DNA of 64,000 nt, taken from a bacterium. GTDB lineage: Bacteria; Auribacterota; UBA3054. The notes below the pieces were generated by a model. That model searched no databases, had not been told where the DNA came from, and saw nothing but the letters and a program-made list of their open reading frames with translations. Made by a program: the position numbers and the translations under genes. The stretch is taken from positions 1 through 64,000 of the forward strand of contig JAFYXV010000003.1 in assembly GCA_017557885.1 (NCBI GenBank). The letters run 5' to 3'. Below, piece after piece: positions 43,495 to 53,000 of this stretch. Position 1 is the first letter of the stretch, and each line of letters begins with the position of its first letter.

Positions 43495-44372
43495 TGAAAG
43501 AGATCAAGCCCTATAACATGGATGTGGGCGCGCTGAAGTCCAAGCTTGGCACGCGCAAAGTTCAGATCGCCTCCTTCTTGGGAGGCGGCGGGGAAAAGCT
43601 TTTCTTTTTCGCCGGCCCCTGCGTCATAGAAGATTTTGAAACGGTGCTTTTCGAAGCCCGGGAAATGAAAAAGATCGCCGGGAAACTGGAGATCAACCTT
43701 GTTTACAAGGCCAGTTTCGACAAGGCCAACCGCACGTCGGTAAAAAATTTCCGCGGCCCGGGTCTGGAAAAAGGACTGGAAATACTGAAAGCGGTGAAGG
43801 AGGAGACAGGTCTCCCGATCGTCACCGACGTCCACGAAAGCTGGCAGATCGAAAAGGTCGCTGCGGTGGCCGACGTCCTGCAGATACCGGCTTTTCTCTG
43901 CCGCCAGACCGACCTTCTGGTGGAAGCCGGCCGAAGCGGCCGCGTGGTGAACATCAAAAAGGGCCAGTTCGTGGCTCCGGAGACCATGGCCCAGGCCGTG
44001 GCGAAAGTCGAATCCACCGGCAACGAAAAGATCCTGCTTACGGAAAGGGGAGCGGCCTTCGGCTACGGCAACCTGGTGGTGGATATGCGCGCCCTTTCGA
44101 TCATGCGGAAAATGGGCGTTCCGGTCATTTTCGACGCCACCCATTCCGTCCAGCTGCCCAGCGGGCAGGGAACTTGCTCCGGCGGCGACAGGAATTTCGT
44201 CCCTCTTTTAGCCAGGGCGGCGGTGGCGGCCGGCGTGGACGGGATTTTCATGGAAGTGCATCCGGACCCGGACAAGGCTCTTTGCGACGGCCCGAACAGC
44301 TGGCCTTTGGCGAATTTTGAGGAACTGGCCGCGATGCTTTTAAAAATCGACAGCTGCGTGAACGGAGAATAA
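43494..44372 (+). CDS. kdsA: Kdo-8-phosphate synthase
   Basis: Condenses arabinose-5-phosphate with PEP to Kdo-8-phosphate. 292 residues from ATG 43494, after a GGGAGGGAAGG site. Barrel motifs are FFAGPCVIE, YKASFDKANRTS, VTDVHESWQ, IPAFLCRQTDLL, NIKKGQF and DATHSVQLP. The cysteine in AGPCVIE marks the metal-dependent class (E. coli has asparagine at that place). It lies between kdsB and kdsD. Confidence 0.96.
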   Translation: MKEIKPYNMDVGALKSKLGTRKVQIASFLGGGGEKLFFFAGPCVIEDFETVLFEAREMKKIAGKLEINLVYKASFDKANRTSVKNFRGPGLEKGLEILKAVKEETGLPIVTDVHESWQIEKVAAVADVLQIPAFLCRQTDLLVEAGRSGRVVNIKKGQFVAPETMAQAVAKVESTGNEKILLTERGAAFGYGNLVVDMRALSIMRKMGVPVIFDATHSVQLPSGQGTCSGGDRNFVPLLARAAVAAGVDGIFMEVHPDPDKALCDGPNSWPLANFEELAAMLLKIDSCVNGE

Positions 44373-44374
44373 AA

Positions 44375-45331
44375 ATGGATCATTTAAGCGTAGCCCGCAA
44401 CGTATTGAAACTGGAAGCCCGCGCTATCGACGAAGTCTCGGAGCGTCTGACGGATTCTTTTTGCCAGGCGGTGGAGCTGATGTTCGCTTCCAAAGGGCGC
44501 GTCATCGTCCTGGGCATGGGGAAATGCTTCCACATAGCCAGGAAGATCGCGGCCACTTTGGCCAGCACAGGCACGCCGGCCTTCGCGGTCCATCCCGGCG
44601 AGGCTTTTCACGGAGACCTTGGAATGATAGTCGAGGGCGACGTGGTCCTGGCGCTTTCCAACAGCGGCGAAACTTCTGAAATGACGGCCATACTGCCAAG
44701 CTTGAAGCAGCGCGGGGCCAAGCTTATCGCCATTACCGGACGCGCCGATTCCACGCTTGCCAAAGCCGCCGAGGTCTCCATATCTTCCCACGTGCCCAGG
44801 GAAGCCTGTTCCTTCGGAATGGTCCCCACCTGCTCCTCAACGGTGCAGCTTGCCCTTGGTGACGCTTTGGCCATGGCTTTGGTGGAGAAGCGCAACTTTA
44901 CGGAAAAGGATTTCGCCCTGCTGCATCCCGGCGGCGCTTTGGGCCGCAAAATGCTTAAGGTCGAACAGATCATGCGCACCGGCGAAAACCTGGCCAAGGT
45001 CAATCCCGACACCATCGTCAGGGACGCGGTCATACTGATGACCAAGACCAGGAACGGCGCGGCCTGCGTGGTGGACGCTGAAGGAAAACTCTGCGGATTC
45101 TTCACAGACGGCGATTTCCGCCGGGCCATGCTGAAGGATTCGGAGGCCATTTTGCAGCCCGTGTCCGCGGTCATGACAAAGAACCCGACCACCATCACGC
45201 CGGGATACCTGGCTTCGGAAGCCGCCGAGATCATGTTCGGCTCCGGCAAGAAATTCTCCCAGCTGCCCGTGGTCGACGAAAAGGGCGTGCTTTTGGGCCT
45301 CTTAGACGACGACGAACTCATAGGAATGTAA
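44375..45331 (+). CDS. kdsD: Arabinose-5-phosphate isomerase (KpsF/GutQ/KdsD family)
   Basis: Converts ribulose-5-phosphate to arabinose-5-phosphate, the first committed substrate for Kdo. 318 residues: an SIS domain (about 30-190) with GMGK, HPGEAFHGDLG, SNSGETSE and LLHPGGALGRK, then a CBS pair (about 205-318). The usual GMGKSGHIG is changed to GMGKCFHIA, and PTASTT-like to PTCSST, so active-site neighbours differ although the catalytic lysine, glutamates and histidine appear kept. The start is 2 bases after the kdsA stop. Confidence 0.93.
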   Translation: MDHLSVARNVLKLEARAIDEVSERLTDSFCQAVELMFASKGRVIVLGMGKCFHIARKIAATLASTGTPAFAVHPGEAFHGDLGMIVEGDVVLALSNSGETSEMTAILPSLKQRGAKLIAITGRADSTLAKAAEVSISSHVPREACSFGMVPTCSSTVQLALGDALAMALVEKRNFTEKDFALLHPGGALGRKMLKVEQIMRTGENLAKVNPDTIVRDAVILMTKTRNGAACVVDAEGKLCGFFTDGDFRRAMLKDSEAILQPVSAVMTKNPTTITPGYLASEAAEIMFGSGKKFSQLPVVDEKGVLLGLLDDDELIGM

Positions 45332-45883
45332 ATGCCCCATTGGCTTGGAAAAAATCCCACGGAGGAGCAGCTGAAAACGCTCAGGTCCATCGAGGCGCTG
45401 GCTCTCGACGTTGACGGCGTTCTGACGAACGGCGGCATCATTTACGGCACCGCCGGCATGGAGATCAAACGCTTCGACTGCAAGGACGGTTTGGGTCTCA
45501 GGCTGTGGCTTAAAGCCGGGCACGAGATCGCCATTGTGACCGGGCGGGAATCCGTGGCTGTCAGCGAACGCGCCAAGGATCTCGGCTTGAAATATGTTTA
45601 CCAGGGCTGCGGAGACAAGAAGGAGAGCCTTAAGCGCTTTTCATTTGAAAGCGGCATCCCTCTCGAAAAGATCTGCGTCGTCGGGGACGACATCATCGAC
45701 ATCCCCATGATGGCAATTGCCGGGCTTCCCGTGGCCGTGGGCGACGCCTCCAGGGAAGCTCAGGAAGCCGCCCAGCTCATCGCCCTGAAGGGCGGAGGGC
45801 TTGGCGCTGTCAGGGAAGTGATAGAATATATATTGAAGGGACAAGGTCTCTGGGAAAAGGTCATTGCGCAATATTATGAATAA
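45332..45883 (+). CDS. kdsC: Kdo-8-phosphate phosphatase
   Basis: HAD phosphatase releasing Kdo from its 8-phosphate. 183 residues with the nucleophile motif ALDVDGVLTNGG, IVTGRES (second motif threonine), and the metal-binding GDDIIDIPMM. No cap domain, as in the tetrameric KdsC family. It begins on the base after the kdsD stop and overlaps lptC by 8 bases. Confidence 0.95.
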   Translation: MPHWLGKNPTEEQLKTLRSIEALALDVDGVLTNGGIIYGTAGMEIKRFDCKDGLGLRLWLKAGHEIAIVTGRESVAVSERAKDLGLKYVYQGCGDKKESLKRFSFESGIPLEKICVVGDDIIDIPMMAIAGLPVAVGDASREAQEAAQLIALKGGGLGAVREVIEYILKGQGLWEKVIAQYYE

Positions 45884-46391
45884 GCTCAAATACATTCTGC
45901 TATTGGCTCTTTTTTCACTGCCCCTTCTGGGAGCCGGAGAGAAGGGATCCTCCAAATCTGCCGTGGCGGCCACTCAGAACGTGAAATCCGGGACGAGCCG
46001 GGACGAGATGGTGGACGAAATGGAGATGCTGGAGGGCGTGACTTTGATGGAGGTCGATGAAAAGGGCAATTCCCGCTGGGTGCTGGAAGGCTCAAGCGCC
46101 AAGCAGATAGAAGGCCTGAAGATCCGCTTCTTCGACGTCATAGTGACCATGTACAGGAAAGACGGCTCCCAGGTCAAAGTCATCACCGCCCACGCCGACG
46201 TGAACCGGGAAAGCGGCGAAATAGAGACGGACGAGGTCGTGCAGATCCTGGACGGGGACAGGCTCATAAAGGGGCGCGGAATGTACGTCATTTACAACAA
46301 AGAACGCAAGGAATGCAAACTTTTCCACGACGTTGAAATAAAGGCAAAGATAGATAAGGGAAGTTTGGATATCTTTAAACAGGGGAAATGA
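45876..46391 (+). CDS. lptC: LPS export protein LptC
   Basis: 171 residues from ATG 45876; an upstream TTG is inside kdsC. An N-terminal helix (KYILLLALFSLPLLGA) anchors or exports it. The domain SRWVLEGSSAKQIEGLKIRFFDVIV is the LptC/OstA beta-jellyroll that passes LPS from LptBFG to LptA across the periplasm. In the order kdsC-lptC-lptA-lptA-lptB it matches the standard LPS export locus, with an additional lptA-like gene. Confidence 0.85.
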   Translation: MNKLKYILLLALFSLPLLGAGEKGSSKSAVAATQNVKSGTSRDEMVDEMEMLEGVTLMEVDEKGNSRWVLEGSSAKQIEGLKIRFFDVIVTMYRKDGSQVKVITAHADVNRESGEIETDEVVQILDGDRLIKGRGMYVIYNKERKECKLFHDVEIKAKIDKGSLDIFKQGK

Positions 46392-46393
46392 GT

Positions 46394-46921
46394 ATGTTGA
46401 GATTCCTGATTCTGTTGATATTGTGCGCGGCTTTTGCTTTCGCCCAGGAAAAGGGCAAGAGCGAAGTCACCATCAATTCGGACGAGCTTAAGTATTCCAT
46501 AGAGGAGAACACGGCTTATCTGCACGGGCACGTCGTCGTGACTGACGGCGAAAGAAAGCTGACCACCGACAACGCCACGGTCTATTTCGACGAAGACAAG
46601 AAAGGCGGCGACGAAGCCGTGGAAGACCTGGGCATAAAAGGCGTGGACGGCTTCAGCCGCGTGGTGGCTGTCGGCAATGTTCACGTGGTCTTCAACGACC
46701 ATCAGAACGTCAAGACGGAAGTCATAGCCGACCGCGGCATCTGGGAGAAAGCCAAGAACAAAGTCGTCATGACCGGAGGACCGCCCATCGTGCGGAGCGG
46801 CTCCCACTATATCCGCTGCCGCATGCTCACGGTCGATCTCACCAAAGCCAAATGTAATTTTGAAGCGCCTGAGATCGTTCTCACGCCTTCCAAAGAAGAG
46901 AAGGAAAAATTCCTTTTTTAA
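46394..46921 (+). CDS. lptA: LptA/OstA-like periplasmic protein 1
   Basis: 175 residues from ATG 46394, which is well spaced from an AGGGGAA site; the ATG at 46388 overlaps lptC as ATGA and is the alternative. Signal peptide MLRFLILLILCAAFAFA, then an OstA jellyroll (VTINSDELKYSIEENTAYL, HGHVVVTDGERKLTTDNATVYFD). A loop of acidic and glycine residues (KKGGDEAVEDLG) interrupts it. It should form part of the LptA bridge between LptC and the outer membrane. Confidence 0.82.
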   Translation: MLRFLILLILCAAFAFAQEKGKSEVTINSDELKYSIEENTAYLHGHVVVTDGERKLTTDNATVYFDEDKKGGDEAVEDLGIKGVDGFSRVVAVGNVHVVFNDHQNVKTEVIADRGIWEKAKNKVVMTGGPPIVRSGSHYIRCRMLTVDLTKAKCNFEAPEIVLTPSKEEKEKFLF

Positions 46922-46933
46922 AAGGAGCGTCTC

Positions 46934-47451
46934 ATGAAAAAATATTTATTCCCGACCCTTTGCCTTTTTTTCCTCGCCGCCTTTGCGCTGGCGGACGAGG
47001 ATGGCAACGGCCGCGTCCTGATCACGGCTGACAGCACCACCATGGAGACCAACGGCACCTTTGTGCTGACCGGCAACGTGAAGCTCACCTCCATGGGCGT
47101 CTTCGGCACCGCCGCCAACAAGGTCACCAACGTTTCCGTCAGGGCTGACAAAGCCATCGTTTACCAGGATCAGGACACCCACGACATTGGAAAGATAGAA
47201 GCCTACGGCAAAGTCCTCATCAGGACCTCCCAGGGTACCATCAGCGGCAGCAAGCTGGTCTATAACGCTCAGCAGGACACTTTCCGCATGACAGGGGAAC
47301 CGGTGCTGCGCGATTACAAAGGCAACGCCGCCTCCGGCTCCGCCATCACCTGGGACAACCGTCACAGGAAGCTTTCCTTGGAAGAAGGCGCCCGCATATC
47401 CTTAAACGTCAAGGGCGGAAAAATGCATCTTCCGAATATCAAGGAGGAAAA

Positions 47452-47455
<4 letters not shown>
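46934..47455 (+). CDS. LptA/OstA-like periplasmic protein 2
   Basis: 173 residues with signal peptide MKKYLFPTLCLFFLAAFALA and a second OstA-type jellyroll (VLITADSTTMETNGTFVLTGNVKL, RADKAIVYQD, KVLIRTSQGTISGSKLVYN). It is only distantly related to the preceding LptA-like gene. A strong AAAAGGAGCG site lies upstream. Two LptA-like proteins side by side could build a mixed bridge or serve different stages of LPS transport. It overlaps lptB by 4 bases. Confidence 0.82.
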
Positions 47456-48201
<746 letters not shown>

Positions 48202-48207
48202 CCGAAG

Positions 48208-48239
48208 GGAAGGGACGCTCAGGCGTCCCTTCCTTTTTT
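48208..48239 (+). terminator. Terminator after lptB
   Basis: Perfect 11-base stem GGAAGGGACGC / GCGTCCCTTCC with loop TCAG, then six T. It ends the tRNA-side/LPS block. Confidence 0.9.
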
Positions 48240-48263
48240 ATAAAAACAGTTGGGGAAAATGCG

Positions 48264-49865
48264 ATGAATGTGATAAGGTTCAGCGATTACCGTCCCGATG
48301 TTTCCGGCACGGAAAACACGCTTCCTGTTTTTGAACAGGCTTTGCAGGAATGCCGAAAGCAAAGCGGCTGCGAATTTCTGATCGACCCTGGGACTTATCT
48401 CTTGAGGGACCGCTCGGCAGTCGAACTTTTTCAAAAAGTTCTTTCCCTTGACGACGACAGCGAGAACGCCGGCACGATCTTTAGGATGAACAGGCCTTAC
48501 GCAAAGGGGCTGGATCTGAGCAACCTTTCCGGCGTGACGGTCAGCGCCAAGGGCGTGACCTTGCTGTGCGAAGGCATCATGGAACCCGTCAGCATAATAA
48601 AAAGCAAGGATATTCTTCTGCAGGGGCTTACCATCAGGTATGTAAGGCCTCCCTTCACCCAGGGGAAAATAATCGACGTCAAGGAGGGATATTACGATGT
48701 GCTGCTCGATCCCGACACGCCTCTTGCAAAAGGCGCCTCCAACTGCCGCATCGCCTTTTGGGACGTGACCAGACAAAGGCTGGATCCAGACCAGCGCAGG
48801 CCGGAAAACAGAAATGAGATCGTAGCCCCGGGGATATTGCGCGTTCATGCCTCGGTCGATCACAAGCACGTCGGGAACATCGCCATAATCTATCATACCT
48901 TCCATTCGCGGCCGGCGATATTCATAAACGAAAGCGCCAACGTTGTCCTGAAGGACGTCACCATCCACAATCATCCCGGCATGGGAGTAGTGGGAAACAA
49001 AAGCAGAAATATCGCCATGCGGGGGCTGAGGGTAGTGCCGCTTCCCGGGAAAAAACTGGCCACCAACACGGACGCCACGCATTTCACCAACTGCCGGGGG
49101 ACGGTTGAGTTTGAAAACTGCCTCTTCTCCTGCCAGGGCGACGACGCCACCAACCTGCACAATTACTATTATCATATCGAGCGAATTCCGGAGGATCCCG
49201 CTTCCGCATATCTTAAGGTGGAAGTGACGACTCACTCCCAGCTCCAGGACAGCCCCGAGGAAGGCGACATGATGGAGATCGTGGATCTCGCCAGCATGAA
49301 CGTTATCACCGCCAAAAAGGTCTTGAAAGTCGAAAATGACATTGAAGCGCTTCGCAGCTTTGTAACTTTCGATTCTCCTCTTCCGGAATTTGAAGGCGAG
49401 ATCGCCGCGGTAAACGTCAGCGCTCTTCCTTCCCTTGTCATGCGAGGCTGCCATATCTCGACCCACCGGGCCAGGGGCGTACTGATAAAGACCAGGAACG
49501 TGCTGGTGGAAAACTGCACCGTCGAGGAAACCACGCTTTCCGCCATCCATATCGGTGTGGAAAAATATTGGGACGAGGGTCCGGGCTCGGAAAACGTGAT
49601 CATAAGGGGCAACCGCTTCGTCAGGTGCGGCTACGGCGGCTCCTGTTCGGGCGTGCTCATTAACTGCGAATGCGAGAAGCCGGAGCTGTCGAGAGTCCAC
49701 AACAACATCCTCATTGAAAACAATGTGATAGAGAACGAGACGGAGCTTCCGGACGTTATTGTTTCCGGCGCCAGGAAAGTCGTCATGAGAGGCAACGTTT
49801 TTTCCCGGCCCAAGGAGCAGGCTGTTCTTTGCAAAGATTCCGAAAGGGTCGTTTTTGAACGTTGA
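48264..49865 (+). CDS. Right-handed beta-helix protein, GH110-like
   Basis: 533 residues of parallel beta-helix repeats (VTVSAKGVTLLCEG, DILLQGLTIRYVRPPFTQGK, NVLVENCTVEETTLSAIHI). The order RPPFTQG, then NTDATHFTNCRGTVEFENCLFSCQGDDATNLH resembles GH110 alpha-1,3-galactosidases; the DD pair in QGDDATNLH fits the position of their catalytic acids. I rate this as likely, not certain. No signal peptide is seen, unusual for such enzymes. It stands alone between two strong terminators, so it is a single-gene unit. Confidence 0.65.
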   Translation: MNVIRFSDYRPDVSGTENTLPVFEQALQECRKQSGCEFLIDPGTYLLRDRSAVELFQKVLSLDDDSENAGTIFRMNRPYAKGLDLSNLSGVTVSAKGVTLLCEGIMEPVSIIKSKDILLQGLTIRYVRPPFTQGKIIDVKEGYYDVLLDPDTPLAKGASNCRIAFWDVTRQRLDPDQRRPENRNEIVAPGILRVHASVDHKHVGNIAIIYHTFHSRPAIFINESANVVLKDVTIHNHPGMGVVGNKSRNIAMRGLRVVPLPGKKLATNTDATHFTNCRGTVEFENCLFSCQGDDATNLHNYYYHIERIPEDPASAYLKVEVTTHSQLQDSPEEGDMMEIVDLASMNVITAKKVLKVENDIEALRSFVTFDSPLPEFEGEIAAVNVSALPSLVMRGCHISTHRARGVLIKTRNVLVENCTVEETTLSAIHIGVEKYWDEGPGSENVIIRGNRFVRCGYGGSCSGVLINCECEKPELSRVHNNILIENNVIENETELPDVIVSGARKVVMRGNVFSRPKEQAVLCKDSERVVFER

Positions 49866-49891
49866 TTCACCTCACAAAACGGCTGTTGATC

Positions 49892-49926
49892 AAGAAGCGG
49901 GAAGTTTTTTCCCGCTTCTTTTTTTT
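49892..49926 (+). terminator. Terminator after the beta-helix gene
   Basis: Stem AAGAAGCGGGAA / TTCCCGCTTCTT (12 pairs) with a short loop, followed by six more T. Confidence 0.9.
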
Positions 49927-49963
49927 ATGAGTTGCAAAATGTTTTTTCAACCGCTGCTTTTTG

Positions 49964-49992
49964 TTGTGAAAAAACACGCAATTTGCTAAAAT
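49964..49992 (+). promoter_or_regulatory. Promoter of the metzincin operon
   Basis: TTGTGA (49964-49969), 17 bases, TAAAAT (49987-49992) with TGC before it. An imperfect inverted repeat (GTTTTTTCAAC at 49941-49951 and GTTGTGAAAAAAC at 49963-49975) overlaps the -35 and could be an operator; that is speculation. The ATG follows at 50031 behind GGGAG. Confidence 0.5.
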
Positions 49993-50030
49993 TAAAACAT
50001 ATAATAAATAATAATCTTCGGGAGCGTTAA

Positions 50031-53000
50031 ATGAAAAAAACGGCCTTCTTATCCTTTCTTGTTTTGCTTTTAGCCGGTTTTTCCCTGGCTGAAACGCACA
50101 CCATTGACATTTCACCGCGTGAAGCAGAGATCAACGGCGATATCTCGGGCAATCAGGACGCGGATTTTGTCAACGAAGTGAAGGCGCTTAAGATGGGGGA
50201 CAAGCTGGTCATAAAGACCGCCTCCAACAAGGCGTTGACCGGCACGGTCTCGTACGCCTATATGGACGTCAACTTCGTGGAAGTCAGGGCAGGCTTCCTG
50301 GATGACCGCCTTGGTCACTTCCGCATGACCTGGGACGACGACGCCATGATGGGCAGAGTTTACGATTCCATGAAGCCGGAAAGCTACGATCTTTTGAAAA
50401 AATTCGGCCGGCATCCCCTGAACATCGACTGCATGGACGTCAACGCTTTCGAGGAGAAGTACCCCCTGAAGTGCGGCGTCAACGAAGGCGACGCCGAGAT
50501 ACACGCTTCCGCGGTGGATCAGAAGGACGATCCCAGGATCTGGGACGATTCAGTCATGACCACCCAGACCTTCCTGGTCATCTACACCCAGAACGCCAGT
50601 AAGAAATACGCGGAGCGCGGCGGCATCAACAACCTGATCGCGCAGGGGCTTGCGCTTGGCAACCTGAGCCTTGAAAACAGCGGCGTCCCGACGAGGCTCG
50701 TATTGGCGCACAGCGAAGCTGTCGATTACGTCAGCACCGGCAACGGCGGCACTGACCTTGGCGCTTTTGGCAACGACCGGCCGCCTTTCGACAAGGTGAA
50801 ATATCTGCAGTGCCATTACGGCGCCGACATAAGGTCAATCGTCCCGGAAAACAGCAACTACGGCGGATTAGCCTATGTGGCCTCCACGGCCTCCGGTATC
50901 TACGACCGCGATCCCGCTCACATGATCAACGTGGACTACATGAGTTGGCACAGCTGGATCCATGAGATCGGCCACAACATGGGAGGCCAGCACGCCATCG
51001 AACAATCTTACAGCGCCGGCCCTTCCAACGGCGGACTCTTCGGACACAGTGTCGGCAGTTTCTACACTCTGCACGGCGACGATTCCTTCGGCAGCATCAT
51101 GGCCTACGCCGGGCACAGGACGGACAATTTCTCCGACACCAACGCTTTCATCGAAGGCGTGCCTTTGGGCGTGGACGGAAAAAGGAACGTGGCCCGCACC
51201 TGGAAGAAGATCAGGAAATACGCCGCCAATTATCACGCCAAGCCGAAAAGTTCCAGGATACTGGCTGAAGAAAGTTTCAACTACAAGCTGGACGATTCCC
51301 TTATGTGGCAGGAAGGCGGCACCGGCTGGTTCGAGCCCTGGTGGACCTGCTCCAACAAGGTTTACCAGATATGCGGCGGACTTAACTATCCAGGGCTGCA
51401 CAGCAGCGGCAACGCCGTCCTGATGGACGCCTGGACCAGCAACGCCATCTTCCGCGCGGGCGGAGACTACGAGCGGCGCCATCCTTTCCTTAAAGGCGAG
51501 AAATCCTCTTTCTGGTTCTCCTGCCTCATAAGCCGGCAAAACAACGACGACAATTATTTCGCCATAGGCCTTGGCTCAAGGGTAAAGATCTCCAAGAATG
51601 CCGGGACGGACACGATCTACCTTAACAACGCCGTGACCGACGTGAAGCTTGAGCCATTCGCCACCAACCTCTTCCTTGTTAAATTCGACTACGCACAGAA
51701 CATAGTTTACTTCTGGCTTGATCCGAGTCTGGATACCGAACCTAGACTCGATTCGGCGGACGCTTACGTGTCCAACTATGCGACCTATGATGTTGCAAAC
51801 AGAGTGGTCATTGAAGGCAGGAAAGGCGCGAAGTTCATCGTGGATGAAATAAGGCTCGGCAAAAGCTGGGAGGACGTCCTCATCGCCCAGCATCCCCAGG
51901 ATCCGAAACTTGATGAGCGCGATAATTCTTTGCTGTTCTCCTTTGCGGCGGCAGCAGGTGAATACGGCGTTTACAGAAGCGAGACGAAAAATTTCGATGA
52001 TTTTGAATTGCTCGCCAACGTTTCCACTGAAGGCGGAAGAGTAGAGTTTGATGACGACTCGGCGGAAGCGGACAAAGTCTATTACTACATGGCGGCCCCA
52101 AGGGGCGCGACGGAACCTAGACTCTTCACCATGCCGGTCTCCGGGCTGCTTGGAAAACTCAGCCAGACCGCGGAACCAGGCGGACCCTATATGGTGGGGC
52201 AAAGCGAGACCAACTACTTCGACGCTTCCGCGTCAATTGGCTGGATGCCGGCCTTCAGGTGGCAATTGAGAGGCGTGCAGTCGCAGATGAAGACCAACAA
52301 CGCGGTCTATGCCTATACCGACACCTATACCCCGGGGACTTATGAGGTCACTTTGATCATGCGCGACGCAATGCGCCCCTACGACGGCATGGTGACGAAC
52401 TACACGACGCTTACCGTGACAAATGCTTATCCGAAACTGGACGTGAGTCTGATCAACGGAAGCCTGATGGCGGGAAGGAGCCTTACCTTCCAGGCTTTCC
52501 CCAGCGACCCCGGCACCAACGACACATTCGAAGTGCGCTGGCGCGCCGAAGGGGGAGAGGACTGGACGGAATGGACCCCGGATCTTTTCTTCGTGCATAA
52601 ATACCAGACTTCCGGCGGAAAGGAATTGAAATGCCAGGTCAGGGACAATTACGGAGCGGTGACGGAAAAGAGCTTGGATATCACTCTAGGCGAAGCCAAG
52701 GCCATCCCCAGCTTCCCAACTCTCATTACTGTTCCCATAGGCTCGGACAGAACGGCGCTGGAACTGAAGAATCTCGGGACGCTGCCTTACGATTACAGCG
52801 TCAGCGGAGTAGATGACCAGCCCTTAACGGTCTCGCCTGCAACTGGCCGTGTCGATGAGACCGGCCGCGCGCTGCTCATAAAAGTTTCCAGCGAAGCGCT
52901 TGGCAAAGCAGGGGAGTACCGTTTCACGCTTACCGCCGACGGGAAAGACGAAACAGTGAAGGTGAAGACTTTCACTTCCGGCAATTATCCCGTTCTGGCG

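Noticed and set aside
48219-49700. 493-codon open frame opposite the beta-helix gene
   Set aside because: The plus-strand protein has clear beta-helix repeats; the antisense frame has none and begins in the middle of the gene.
50112-50504. 130-codon minus-strand frame over the start of metzincin A
   Set aside because: Shadow frame lacking start signals; the plus-strand gene has signal peptide, binding site and paralogues.
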